The notes below the pieces were generated by a model, which made no database searches, was not told the DNA's origin, and worked only from the letters and a program-made list of their open reading frames with translations. The position numbers and the translations under genes are program-made. From assembly GCA_902527245.1 (NCBI GenBank), contig CABZOI010000007.1:1-64000 (forward strand): 64,000 nt of DNA, in the 5' to 3' direction. Below, one piece after another: positions 47,036-55,424 of the stretch; the stretch's first letter is position 1; the number at the start of each line of letters is the position of its first letter. Source of the DNA: an uncultured SAR92 cluster bacterium. GTDB taxonomy: Bacteria; Pseudomonadota; Gammaproteobacteria; Pseudomonadales; Porticoccaceae.

Positions 47036-49645
47036 CTAAACTAATTCAACGATCTCTTGACTAACAATCGTGTCTGCCTTTTTTGCCGCATCTTGGAAAG
47101 ATGCAATTTGATCAAAGTTCATGTATCTATATATTTCAGAGGCCATAGAGTCTATTTTTTTAGCATAAGAAAAATATTCATCTCTCGTTGGCAACCTTCC
47201 GAGAATACCTCCAACGGATGCTAGTTCTGCGGACGTTAGATAGACATTTGCACCATCTCCCAAACGATTAGGGAAATTTCTTGTAGAGGTCGATAAAACA
47301 GTTGCACTCGCTAATACACGAGCTTGATTTCCCATGCATAAAGAGCATCCAGGCATTTCAGTTCTGGCTCCAGCTTTACCGTAAATATTATAGTAACCTT
47401 CTTCCATGAGGGTATGTGCATCCATTCTGGTTGGTGGGCAGATCCAGAATCGAGTATTTATCTCATCAGCCTCGTCAAGAAGTTTTCCCGCCGCTCTGAA
47501 GTGACCAATATTCGTCATGCATGATCCAATAAACACATCATCCACTGTATCACCAGAGACTTCTGATAATAGTTTTGCATCGTCGGGATCATTTGGACAA
47601 CAGACTATTGGCTCACATATTTGATTAAGATCAATTTCAATCACTGCGGCATATTCAGCATCCGTGTCTGCCTTCATTAATGAGGGAGCTTTGAGCCAAT
47701 CTTTCATTTTTTGGATTCTTCGTTGAATGGTCCTCAGGTCTCCGTAACCCTCGGTTATCATCCATTGTAATAAGGTAATATTTGACTTTAAGTACTCACT
47801 GACGGACTGTTCACTCAGTGCTATGGTGCAACCGGCGGCGGATCGTTCAGCAGAAGCATCGGATAATTCGAAAGCTTGTTCCACCGTCAAGTCATCAAGG
47901 CCCTGTATCTCCAGAATTCGACCTGAAAAGATATTTTTCTTACCCTTCTTTTCAACGGTAAGTAAACCTTCTTTGATAGCATAATAGGGAATAGCATGCA
48001 CTAGATCCCTTAACGTAATACCTTGTTTCATTTTTCCTGTAAATTTTACAAGCACTGACTCAGGCATATCTAACGGCATTACACCTGTTGCTGCAGCAAA
48101 TGCTACTAATCCCGAGCCACCAGGAAAAGATATACCCATTGGAAAGCGAGTATGCGAGTCACCACCAGTACCAACGGTGTCGGGCAAAAGCATTCTATTT
48201 AACCAGCTATGTATTATTCCATCTCCCGGTCTTAAAGATACTCCTCCACGATTCATTATGAAGTCTGGAAGGCTATGTTGAGTTTCTATGTCCACCGGTT
48301 TTGGATAAGCTGCAGTGTGACAAAATGATTGCATCACAAGATCAGCAGAGAAACCAAGACATGCAAGGTCTTTAAGTTCATCGCGAGTCATTGGACCGGT
48401 GGTATCTTGAGAGCCAACGGTTGTCATTATTGGTTCACAATATGTGCCTGGCCTTACACCATTTTTACCACAGGCTTTGCCCACCATCTTTTGTGCTAGC
48501 GTGTATCCTTTTTGGGATTCGCCCTGCACGGTTGGTTCTCTGAAGGCTTCTGTTGCAGGTAAGTTGAGAAAGTCTCGTGCTCTTTGAGTTAAACCTCTTC
48601 CCACGATAAGGTTTATCCTTCCTCCTGCACGCACTTCGTCTAAAATTACATCTGACTTGTGAGAAAATGTGGTAATAATATTGCCTACTTCATCAACAAT
48701 CTTGCCGTCATATGGGAAGATCTCGACAATATCTCCATGACTTATGTCATCAACTGAGGCCTCAAAAACTAGTGCCCCAGCATCCTCCATCGTATTGAAA
48801 AAAATGGGTGCGACCTTCGTCCCAAAACAAATCCCGCCAGATCGTTTATTAGGTACTCCTGGAATATCGTCTCCAAAAAACCAAAGCACTGAGTTGGTCG
48901 CCGATTTTCGAGATGATCCAGTACCTAAGACATCGCCAATAAATGTTACCGGCAAATTATTCGATTTAATCTCTTCGATTTGGGTCATTGGACCGATCTC
49001 CCCGGGAATATCCGGAGTTAATCCATCTCTTTCCATTTTGAACATTGCCAACGCATGTAGAGGTATGTCAGGTCTTGACCATGCGTCTTGTGCGGGGGAA
49101 AGATCATCAGTGTTGGTTTCCCCGTTGGCTTTGAAAACAATTGTTTTGATACTTTTGGGTACTTCTTTATTCTTTAGAAACCACTCCGCATTTGCCCATG
49201 ATTCTATAACTGATTTTGCGAGATTATTGCCATCGGTTGCTTTTTCGGCAACGTCATGAAAAGCATCAAAAACAAGAATTGTTGATTTGAGTTGTTCAGC
49301 TGCACACTCCTGCATATCCTCATCATCAAGCAGCTCTACTAATGTTGCTACGTTATATCCGCCTAGCATTTGGCCTAACAACTTAACCGAAAGTTCTCTT
49401 GAAATAATTGGGGAATGGTCTTTTACTGTTGCTATTGCACTCAGAAAGCTCGCTTTGACGTAAGCAGCTTCATCAACTCCAGGAGGCACTCTGTTGGATA
49501 TCAGATCTAGTAAATAGTTTTCTTCACCTTTGGGAGGATTTTTTAATAATTTTACTAAATCAGATGTTTGATCAGCATTTAGAGGCTTCGGTGGAATATT
49601 CTGGCTTTTTCTTTTATTAACATGTTCTCTATATTCAACAAGCAT
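47036..49645 (-). CDS. acnB: Aconitate hydratase B (bifunctional with 2-methylisocitrate dehydratase)
   Basis: 869 residues; E. coli AcnB has 865. The AcnB-specific HEAT-like N-terminal domain (EYREHVNKR, PPGVDEAAYVKASFL) and swivel domain come first, then the 4Fe-4S domains. Cluster ligands lie in GSCMTNIGHFRAAG and GCSLCMGNQA. It isomerises citrate to isocitrate. GAGGAAAAG precedes the ATG. Divergent from miaE over 233 bases. Confidence 0.97.
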   Translation of the reverse strand: MLVEYREHVNKRKSQNIPPKPLNADQTSDLVKLLKNPPKGEENYLLDLISNRVPPGVDEAAYVKASFLSAIATVKDHSPIISRELSVKLLGQMLGGYNVATLVELLDDEDMQECAAEQLKSTILVFDAFHDVAEKATDGNNLAKSVIESWANAEWFLKNKEVPKSIKTIVFKANGETNTDDLSPAQDAWSRPDIPLHALAMFKMERDGLTPDIPGEIGPMTQIEEIKSNNLPVTFIGDVLGTGSSRKSATNSVLWFFGDDIPGVPNKRSGGICFGTKVAPIFFNTMEDAGALVFEASVDDISHGDIVEIFPYDGKIVDEVGNIITTFSHKSDVILDEVRAGGRINLIVGRGLTQRARDFLNLPATEAFREPTVQGESQKGYTLAQKMVGKACGKNGVRPGTYCEPIMTTVGSQDTTGPMTRDELKDLACLGFSADLVMQSFCHTAAYPKPVDIETQHSLPDFIMNRGGVSLRPGDGIIHSWLNRMLLPDTVGTGGDSHTRFPMGISFPGGSGLVAFAAATGVMPLDMPESVLVKFTGKMKQGITLRDLVHAIPYYAIKEGLLTVEKKGKKNIFSGRILEIQGLDDLTVEQAFELSDASAERSAAGCTIALSEQSVSEYLKSNITLLQWMITEGYGDLRTIQRRIQKMKDWLKAPSLMKADTDAEYAAVIEIDLNQICEPIVCCPNDPDDAKLLSEVSGDTVDDVFIGSCMTNIGHFRAAGKLLDEADEINTRFWICPPTRMDAHTLMEEGYYNIYGKAGARTEMPGCSLCMGNQARVLASATVLSTSTRNFPNRLGDGANVYLTSAELASVGGILGRLPTRDEYFSYAKKIDSMASEIYRYMNFDQIASFQDAAKKADTIVSQEIVELV

Positions 49646-49878
49646 CTTTTCCTCTTAAAATGACATTGAAATTTATTGCGCGTAGTATACTCTTTGAACC
49701 TTTGTAGTTGTAGTAACATCAGGACCTCAGAGAGAAAAATTTAATTATTTTGAATATTAGGCTGCAAATTCACCACACCTGCGGCGTTTTCGCGCGTGAT
49801 ACTGATATATGTGACGGTTATACTCATTATCATGTAGGTCACTCAGTTTGCATAATTCAAAGAAAATAGGGAAATTTT

Positions 49879-50496
49879 ATGCAAAGTTCAAAAACAGCAT
49901 TAGACGAAATTAAAGAATTTCTATTGTGTGAGACACCAGAGGAGTGGGTAAAGGCCGCTACTGAACATCAAGATATATTGCTCATAGATCACGCTAATTG
50001 TGAAAAAAAGGCAGCTAGCTCGGCGATGCAACTGATTCATCGATATTCAGAGAATTATAACCTGCTTCAAAAAATGTCACGGTTAGTCAGAGAGGAGATG
50101 AGACATTTTGAACAAGTAACGGCGATTATGAAGAAGAGAAAGATTAATTATATCTATGTATCAGCTTCGAGGTATGCCTCTGAATTGAGAAAGTTAGTTA
50201 GAAAAGGTGAAACGACTCAATTAGTTGATCTGTTGATTATTGGCGCTTTCATAGAGGCACGTTCATGTGAAAGATTCTCCAAGATCGCCCCATGGCTCGA
50301 TGAGGCGCTTGGGAACTTCTATCAAAAACTTTTAAGGTCTGAGGGGCGACACTATCAAGATTACTTGAAGTTAGCTTACGAAGCTGGCGAAACAAAAGAC
50401 GTTGAAGATAGGGTATTACTTATTGCTGAGGCAGAGAGAAAATTGATAGAAAGTCCAGACAGCGAATTTCGCTTTCACTCAGGATTGCCTTTTTAG
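49879..50496 (+). CDS. miaE: tRNA-(ms2io6A)-hydroxylase MiaE
   Basis: 205 residues forming a ferritin-like diiron helical bundle. Iron-ligand segments are LLIDHANCEKKAA, REEMRHFEQV, IEARSCERF and RSEGRHYQDY, giving the E/ExxH pairs expected for MiaE. It hydroxylates the isopentenyl group of ms2i6A37 in tRNAs reading UNN codons, using oxygen. AGGGAA precedes the ATG. It stands between acnB (divergent) and gltA (convergent, three bases between stops), which is notable given the known link between this modification and growth on TCA acids. Confidence 0.95.
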   Translation: MQSSKTALDEIKEFLLCETPEEWVKAATEHQDILLIDHANCEKKAASSAMQLIHRYSENYNLLQKMSRLVREEMRHFEQVTAIMKKRKINYIYVSASRYASELRKLVRKGETTQLVDLLIIGAFIEARSCERFSKIAPWLDEALGNFYQKLLRSEGRHYQDYLKLAYEAGETKDVEDRVLLIAEAERKLIESPDSEFRFHSGLPF

Positions 50497-50499
50497 TGC

Positions 50500-51786
50500 T
50501 CATCTTTTGTTAAGTGGTACAAACTTTCTCTTATCTTTACCGGTGTATAATTGTCTTGGCCGACCAATTCTGTAGGGATTTGTGATCATCTCGTTCCAAT
50601 GAGATATCCAGCCGACAGTTCTTCCCGTAGCAAAAATAACAGTAAACATTTCTGTAGGTATACCAAGCGCCTTTAATATAATTCCTGAGTAGAAATCCAC
50701 ATTTGGATAAAGCTTTTTTTCTACGAAGTAATCATCTTCTAATGCGATCTTTTCAAGTTTTTTTGCAAGTTTGAAAAGAGGATCATTTTCTAGGTGAAGT
50801 ACCTCAAGCACCTCATCACATGTTTTCCTCATAACTGTTGCGCGAGGATCATAGTTCTTATAAACCCGATGCCCAAAACCCATTAATCTGAAGGGATCGC
50901 TTTTGTCTTTGGCTTTCTTTATGTACTCGTTAATATTCTTTTCATCACCAATTTGATCGAGCATACTTAGAACTGCTTCATTCGCACCTCCATGAGCAGG
51001 TCCCCACAGAGCAGCAATTCCCGCTGCGATACATGCAAAAGGATTTGCGCCGGATGAGCCCGCCAATCTTACAGTTGAGGTAGAGGCATTTTGCTCATGA
51101 TCTGCATGTAATAAAAATATTCTATCCATTGCTTTGGCAAGTGCGGGGTGACATTCATATTTCTCGCAGGGCGTTCCAAACATCATATGTAAGAAATTTT
51201 CTGAATAAGACAGCGTGTTATCGGGATATATGTAAGGTTGGCCGATAAAATGCTTATAACACATGGCAGCTATCGTTGGCATTTTTGCGATTAAACGATG
51301 CGCTGATATTTTTCTATGTTCTTGATCGGTGATATCCAGGGAATCATGGTAGATTGAAGACATCGCTCCAACAACTCCACAAACCATGGCCATCGGATGT
51401 GCGTCCCATCTAAATCCACTAATAAATTGTTCGACTGATCTATTCACCATCGTGTGATATTTTATGTCGTGCTCAAACTTTTTCTTCTGCTTTTCATCAG
51501 GTAAGGCACCTTCAAGAAGCAAGTAGCACAATTCAATGTAATCTGATTGTTCAGCTAATTCTTCAATAGGATATCCTCGGTGTAGCAGAACTCCTTGATC
51601 TCCATCAATGTAAGTAATCTGCGATTCACAAGATGCGGTCGCCGTAAAGCTTGGGTCATAGGTGAAGTAACCATGGTTTCCTAGGGTACCCACATCAATT
51701 ACATCTTGCCCCAAAGTTCCTTTATGAATTGGAAGGTCTATTGGATTCTCACCATCAATTAATATGGTGGCTTTTCGATCAGTCAT
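50500..51786 (-). CDS. gltA: Citrate synthase, type II (hexameric)
   Basis: 428 residues; E. coli GltA has 427. Active-site regions are [20 protein letters not shown] and [15 protein letters not shown], with the C-terminal [20 protein letters not shown]. The N-terminal beta domain ([20 protein letters not shown]) is that of the NADH-sensitive gram-negative type. It condenses oxaloacetate and acetyl-CoA. GAGGAAACAT precedes the ATG. Divergent from the sdh operon across 282 bases. Confidence 0.97.
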   Translation of the reverse strand: MTDRKATILIDGENPIDLPIHKGTLGQDVIDVGTLGNHGYFTYDPSFTATASCESQITYIDGDQGVLLHRGYPIEELAEQSDYIELCYLLLEGALPDEKQKKKFEHDIKYHTMVNRSVEQFISGFRWDAHPMAMVCGVVGAMSSIYHDSLDITDQEHRKISAHRLIAKMPTIAAMCYKHFIGQPYIYPDNTLSYSENFLHMMFGTPCEKYECHPALAKAMDRIFLLHADHEQNASTSTVRLAGSSGANPFACIAAGIAALWGPAHGGANEAVLSMLDQIGDEKNINEYIKKAKDKSDPFRLMGFGHRVYKNYDPRATVMRKTCDEVLEVLHLENDPLFKLAKKLEKIALEDDYFVEKKLYPNVDFYSGIILKALGIPTEMFTVIFATGRTVGWISHWNEMITNPYRIGRPRQLYTGKDKRKFVPLNKR

Positions 51787-51927
51787 ATGTTTCCTCGAAA
51801 CCCTAAGTAAAATTTGTTTGTGTGGATAAACAAACTAAACCCAACTATAGATGTTGTGTAAAAATTGTCAAATAAATGCATGTCGCTGGCTTAATTCTTT
51901 GTAGATTTTTTAATTGAGTGAATCCGA

Positions 51928-51956
51928 TTGAAATTATTGAGCCCTCTCTTTATACT
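51928..51956 (+). promoter_or_regulatory. Strong candidate promoter of the sdhCDAB-suc operon
   Basis: TTGAAA (51928-51933), a 17-base spacer and TATACT (51951-51956) give near-consensus sigma70 elements. The predicted leader is about 105 bases. No clear regulator palindrome was seen in the gltA-sdhC gap. Confidence 0.65.
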
Positions 51957-52068
51957 CGACGTCAATTATAAAGAGAGCATTAAAGGTCTGATTTAAATAG
52001 CTCCATAGCAGGGATTAAGATAAGGGTTTTTAGAAAAAGCTGACTAGACAAGACTGAGGAATCTGCTG

Positions 52069-52452
52069 TTGGTAAATAAAAATCGGCCTGTAAATCTTGA
52101 TATTGCAACGTTTAGGTTGCCCATCACGGCGTACGTCTCCATTCTGCATAGAGTTTCAGGTGTTGCAAACGTCTTCATATCCCTAGCGTTAATTTGGTTA
52201 CTAAGCCAGTCATTGGCGTCTGAAGATTCGTATGAATATGTAATTGAATTGACAAATCTAACGTTTGTAAAAGTTTTGCTATTTCTTATCTTGGCAAATC
52301 TCATCTATCACTCATGCGCAGGCATAAGACATCTCATTATGGACATGGGTGTAGGCGAAGATAGTTTTAAAAGTGGGAAAATAAGTGCGTTTGTCATGAT
52401 AGCTGTTGCAATGATTTTACTCACTCTTTCTTTCTTCTGGTTATTCTTGTGA
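52069..52452 (+). CDS. sdhC: Succinate dehydrogenase cytochrome b556 subunit
   Basis: 127 residues with three membrane helices. RPVNLDI, SILHRVSGV (quinone-site Ser and Arg) and YHSCAGIRHLIMD (heme b histidine) are family marks. It starts with TTG at 52069, supported by GAGGA eight bases upstream; no in-frame ATG precedes the conserved opening. The stop overlaps the sdhD start. Confidence 0.95.
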   Translation: MVNKNRPVNLDIATFRLPITAYVSILHRVSGVANVFISLALIWLLSQSLASEDSYEYVIELTNLTFVKVLLFLILANLIYHSCAGIRHLIMDMGVGEDSFKSGKISAFVMIAVAMILLTLSFFWLFL

Positions 52453-52817
52453 AATCCAGTTTTAACCTGTTAATAAATTCTGGTTCTGCACGCTGGATGG
52501 TTCAAAGAATTGGTGGAATAGTAATTTTCCTCTATGCGCTGTTCATTCTTTGGAATCTATTTGTAAATGAAAGTATGAGCTATTTTGAATGGAGACAGCT
52601 TTTTGAGTCTAAAATAGTGAAATTCTTTTCATGGGTTACAGTTTTTTCTTTAATCAGTCATGCGTGGATCGGCATACATTGTGTTATTTCAGACTATATT
52701 ACTGTCAGATTGATTGGCCCAAAGGCTTTGGTAATTCGTAAGATATTTATGAGTTTTTTGACGGTTATCTTGGTTGTTTATTTCCTTTGGAGTGCCTTGA
52801 TTTTATGGGGTTTATAG
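52449..52817 (+). CDS. sdhD: Succinate dehydrogenase membrane anchor subunit
   Basis: 122 residues with three membrane helices. ARWMVQRIGGI at the N-terminus and SHAWIGIHCVISDY (heme histidine and quinone-site Asp-Tyr) identify SdhD. It starts with GTG at 52449 inside the end of sdhC, and its stop is directly followed by the sdhA ATG. Confidence 0.94.
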   Translation: MKSSFNLLINSGSARWMVQRIGGIVIFLYALFILWNLFVNESMSYFEWRQLFESKIVKFFSWVTVFSLISHAWIGIHCVISDYITVRLIGPKALVIRKIFMSFLTVILVVYFLWSALILWGL

Positions 52818-54590
52818 ATGAGTAAAGTTAGAAAGATTGAATTTGATGCGGTCATAGTAGGTGGAGGTGGATCGGGAATGAGAGCAGCACTTCAACTCGC
52901 TCAGTCTGGATATAAAACTGCTGTGATTACCAAAGTCTTTCCAACTCGTTCGCACACTGTATCTGCACAGGGAGGCATTACGTGTGCGATTGCTAGTGAA
53001 GATCCGAATGATCAGTGGGAGTGGCACATGTATGACACCGTTAAAGGCTCTGATTACATAGGAGATCAAGAGGCGATCGAATATATGTGTCAAACGGGCC
53101 CTCAGGCTGTTTTTGAAGTTGAACACATGGGATTGCCATTTTCAAGAAATGAATCCGGCCGGATTTATCAAAGACCCTTCGGTGGACAGTCAAAAGATTT
53201 TGGTAATGGTGGGCAAGCAGCAAGAACTTGTGCCGCTGCCGATAGAACGGGGCACGCTCTTTTGCATACCCTTTATCAAGGCAATTTGAAAAACAAAACC
53301 GTATTTTTAACTGAGTGGTTTGCAGTTGATATAGTGAAAAGTGATGATGCTTCTGTTGCGGGTGTAATCGCTATAAACATAGAGTCGGGTGAGACAGTTT
53401 TTGTTGCATCTAAAGCAACTGTTTTTGCTACTGGTGGTGCAGGGAGAATTTATGCATCTACGACCAATGCGCACATATGTACAGGAGATGGAATTGGGAT
53501 GGCACTGCGAGCGGGTTATCCAGTTCAAGATATTGAGATGTGGCAATTTCATCCGACCGGCATACATGGCGCTGGTACACTCGTTACGGAAGGCTGTAGA
53601 GGAGAAGGGGGTTATCTCATCAATAAAGATGGTGAAAGATTTATGGAGAGATATGCTCCAAATGCCAAAGATTTAGCGGGCAGAGATGTTGTTGCAAGAT
53701 CTATGGTTTTAGAAATTCTTGAGGGAAGAGGCTGCGGAAAGGATGGTGATCATGTCTATTTGAAACTCGATCATCTGGGTGAGGAGACACTCAATGCCAA
53801 GCTTCCTGGGATATTAGAGTTATCACGAACTTTTGCTCATGCCGATCCAGTAAGAGAGCCAATTCCTGTTGTCCCCACTTGTCACTATATGATGGGAGGC
53901 ATACCCACCAATGTTGATGGTCAAGCACTCACTTTAGATTCCGAGGGCAATGATAAAGTCATAGATGGCTTTTTTGCTTGTGGCGAGGCAGCCTGCGTCT
54001 CGGTGCATGGTGCCAATCGTTTGGGTGGAAATTCTCTTTTAGATCTCATTGTATTTGGGCGAGCCTCTGGTCTTTTTATTGAAAATCAACTCAAAGAAGG
54101 TATCTCTCATAAGTCGGTTTCTAATGACGATATTGAGCAAGGCATGAACAGATTGAATAAAATAAATAATTCTAAATCGGGTGAGAAAGCACCAGTTTTA
54201 AGATCTGAGTTGCAGACAATAATGCAGAATTATTTTGGTGTATTTAGGCGGGGTGACTACATGAAAAAAGGCATTCACAAACTCAATGATCTTAAAGCAC
54301 GTGTAGAAAATGTTCATTTAGAGGATAAGTCATCAGCATTTAATACTGCTAGGATAGAAGCCCTTGAGCTTCAAAATTTGTTTGAAACAGCTTATGCAAC
54401 TGCCGTTGCAGCTGAGGGTAGAACAGAATCAAGGGGAGCTCATGCTAGAGAGGATTTTCAAGAAAGAGATGACGATAATTGGCTTTGTCATTCCATTTAC
54501 ATGCCCGGAAAGAGAGAAATTGGTAAGAGGGCGGTTAACATGACCTTGAAAACCATGAAACCATTCGAGCCTAAAGTAAGAACCTATTGA
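52818..54590 (+). CDS. sdhA: Succinate dehydrogenase flavoprotein subunit
   Basis: 590 residues; E. coli SdhA has 588. The FAD-binding GGGGSGM, the covalent flavin His46 in [10 protein letters not shown], the substrate-site [10 protein letters not shown] and the [14 protein letters not shown] segment are present. It oxidises succinate to fumarate on the cytoplasmic face. It starts with no gap after sdhD. Confidence 0.98.
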   Translation: MSKVRKIEFDAVIVGGGGSGMRAALQLAQSGYKTAVITKVFPTRSHTVSAQGGITCAIASEDPNDQWEWHMYDTVKGSDYIGDQEAIEYMCQTGPQAVFEVEHMGLPFSRNESGRIYQRPFGGQSKDFGNGGQAARTCAAADRTGHALLHTLYQGNLKNKTVFLTEWFAVDIVKSDDASVAGVIAINIESGETVFVASKATVFATGGAGRIYASTTNAHICTGDGIGMALRAGYPVQDIEMWQFHPTGIHGAGTLVTEGCRGEGGYLINKDGERFMERYAPNAKDLAGRDVVARSMVLEILEGRGCGKDGDHVYLKLDHLGEETLNAKLPGILELSRTFAHADPVREPIPVVPTCHYMMGGIPTNVDGQALTLDSEGNDKVIDGFFACGEAACVSVHGANRLGGNSLLDLIVFGRASGLFIENQLKEGISHKSVSNDDIEQGMNRLNKINNSKSGEKAPVLRSELQTIMQNYFGVFRRGDYMKKGIHKLNDLKARVENVHLEDKSSAFNTARIEALELQNLFETAYATAVAAEGRTESRGAHAREDFQERDDDNWLCHSIYMPGKREIGKRAVNMTLKTMKPFEPKVRTY

Positions 54591-54604
54591 TAAGAGATTG
54601 AAAT

Positions 54605-55309
54605 ATGTTGACTGTGAGTGTTTATCGATACAATCCTGATATTGATTATGAGCCATACATGCAAGACTTCTCATTCGATGATGAGGGTAAAGACATGATG
54701 GTTCTTGATGTATTAGAAAAGCTAAAAGTAATAGATCCAACTCTGGTATTTAGGCGATCATGTAGAGAGGGTGTCTGTGGTTCAGACGGCGTGAATATAT
54801 CTGGAAAAAATGGGCTTGCATGCATTACACCTTTATCTGAAGCAGTTAGAGACAATAAGCTTGTTATTAGGCCGTTGCCTGGATTGCCAGTAGTACGTGA
54901 CCTAGTAATAGATATGACTCAGTTTTATGCGCAATACGAAAAAATAAAGCCTTACATGATGAATGACTCGGTTCCTCCAGAAAAGGAGAGACTGCAGTCA
55001 CAAGAAGACAGAGCAAAACTAGATGGTTTATACGAGTGCATACTGTGTGCTTGTTGCTCCACCGCATGTCCATCTTTCTGGTGGAATCCTGACAAGTTCA
55101 TTGGACCATCTGGACTTCTTCAAGCATATAGATTCTTGGCAGATAGCAGAGATACCGGAACGAAAGAGAGACTTACTGATCTTCAGGACCCGTTTAGCGT
55201 ATTTAGATGTCATGGTATAATGAACTGTGTTCAGGTGTGCCCAAAAGGGTTGAATCCCACTAAAGCGATTGGTCATATAAGAAGTATGCTGGTTAAAGAT
55301 TCCCTATAG
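54605..55309 (+). CDS. sdhB: Succinate dehydrogenase iron-sulfur subunit
   Basis: 234 residues. The 2Fe-2S ligands are Cys53, Cys58, Asp61 and Cys73, with Asp in place of the third Cys as in E. coli. The 4Fe-4S motif CILCACCSTACP and the 3Fe-4S motif CHGIMNCVQVCPKG follow. It carries electrons from FAD to quinone. Confidence 0.98.
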   Translation: MLTVSVYRYNPDIDYEPYMQDFSFDDEGKDMMVLDVLEKLKVIDPTLVFRRSCREGVCGSDGVNISGKNGLACITPLSEAVRDNKLVIRPLPGLPVVRDLVIDMTQFYAQYEKIKPYMMNDSVPPEKERLQSQEDRAKLDGLYECILCACCSTACPSFWWNPDKFIGPSGLLQAYRFLADSRDTGTKERLTDLQDPFSVFRCHGIMNCVQVCPKGLNPTKAIGHIRSMLVKDSL

Positions 55310-55424
55310 AAAGCCCAGTCAGAAATTACTGCATTTAGTAGCATTAAAAGTAAAATATAGCTAGCGTTGAAAGAGGCGTAGCTTTAAAATACTACTTTAA
55401 AAAAGCAATGAGGATGTCGCCAAA

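Noticed and set aside
49800-49860. Fur-like CATTATC sequence upstream of miaE
   Set aside because: Only part of one half-site matches; insufficient for a call.
51851-51904. 17-codon open frame with three Cys in the gltA-sdhC gap
   Set aside because: No ribosome-binding site; its position overlaps the region just upstream of the sdh promoter, and its size is expected by chance.
55359-55383. Bulged AGCTA-CG/CG-TAGCT hairpin between sdhB and sucA as a terminator
   Set aside because: Only seven pairs with a bulge and no T run; the sdh and suc genes more likely share a transcript.
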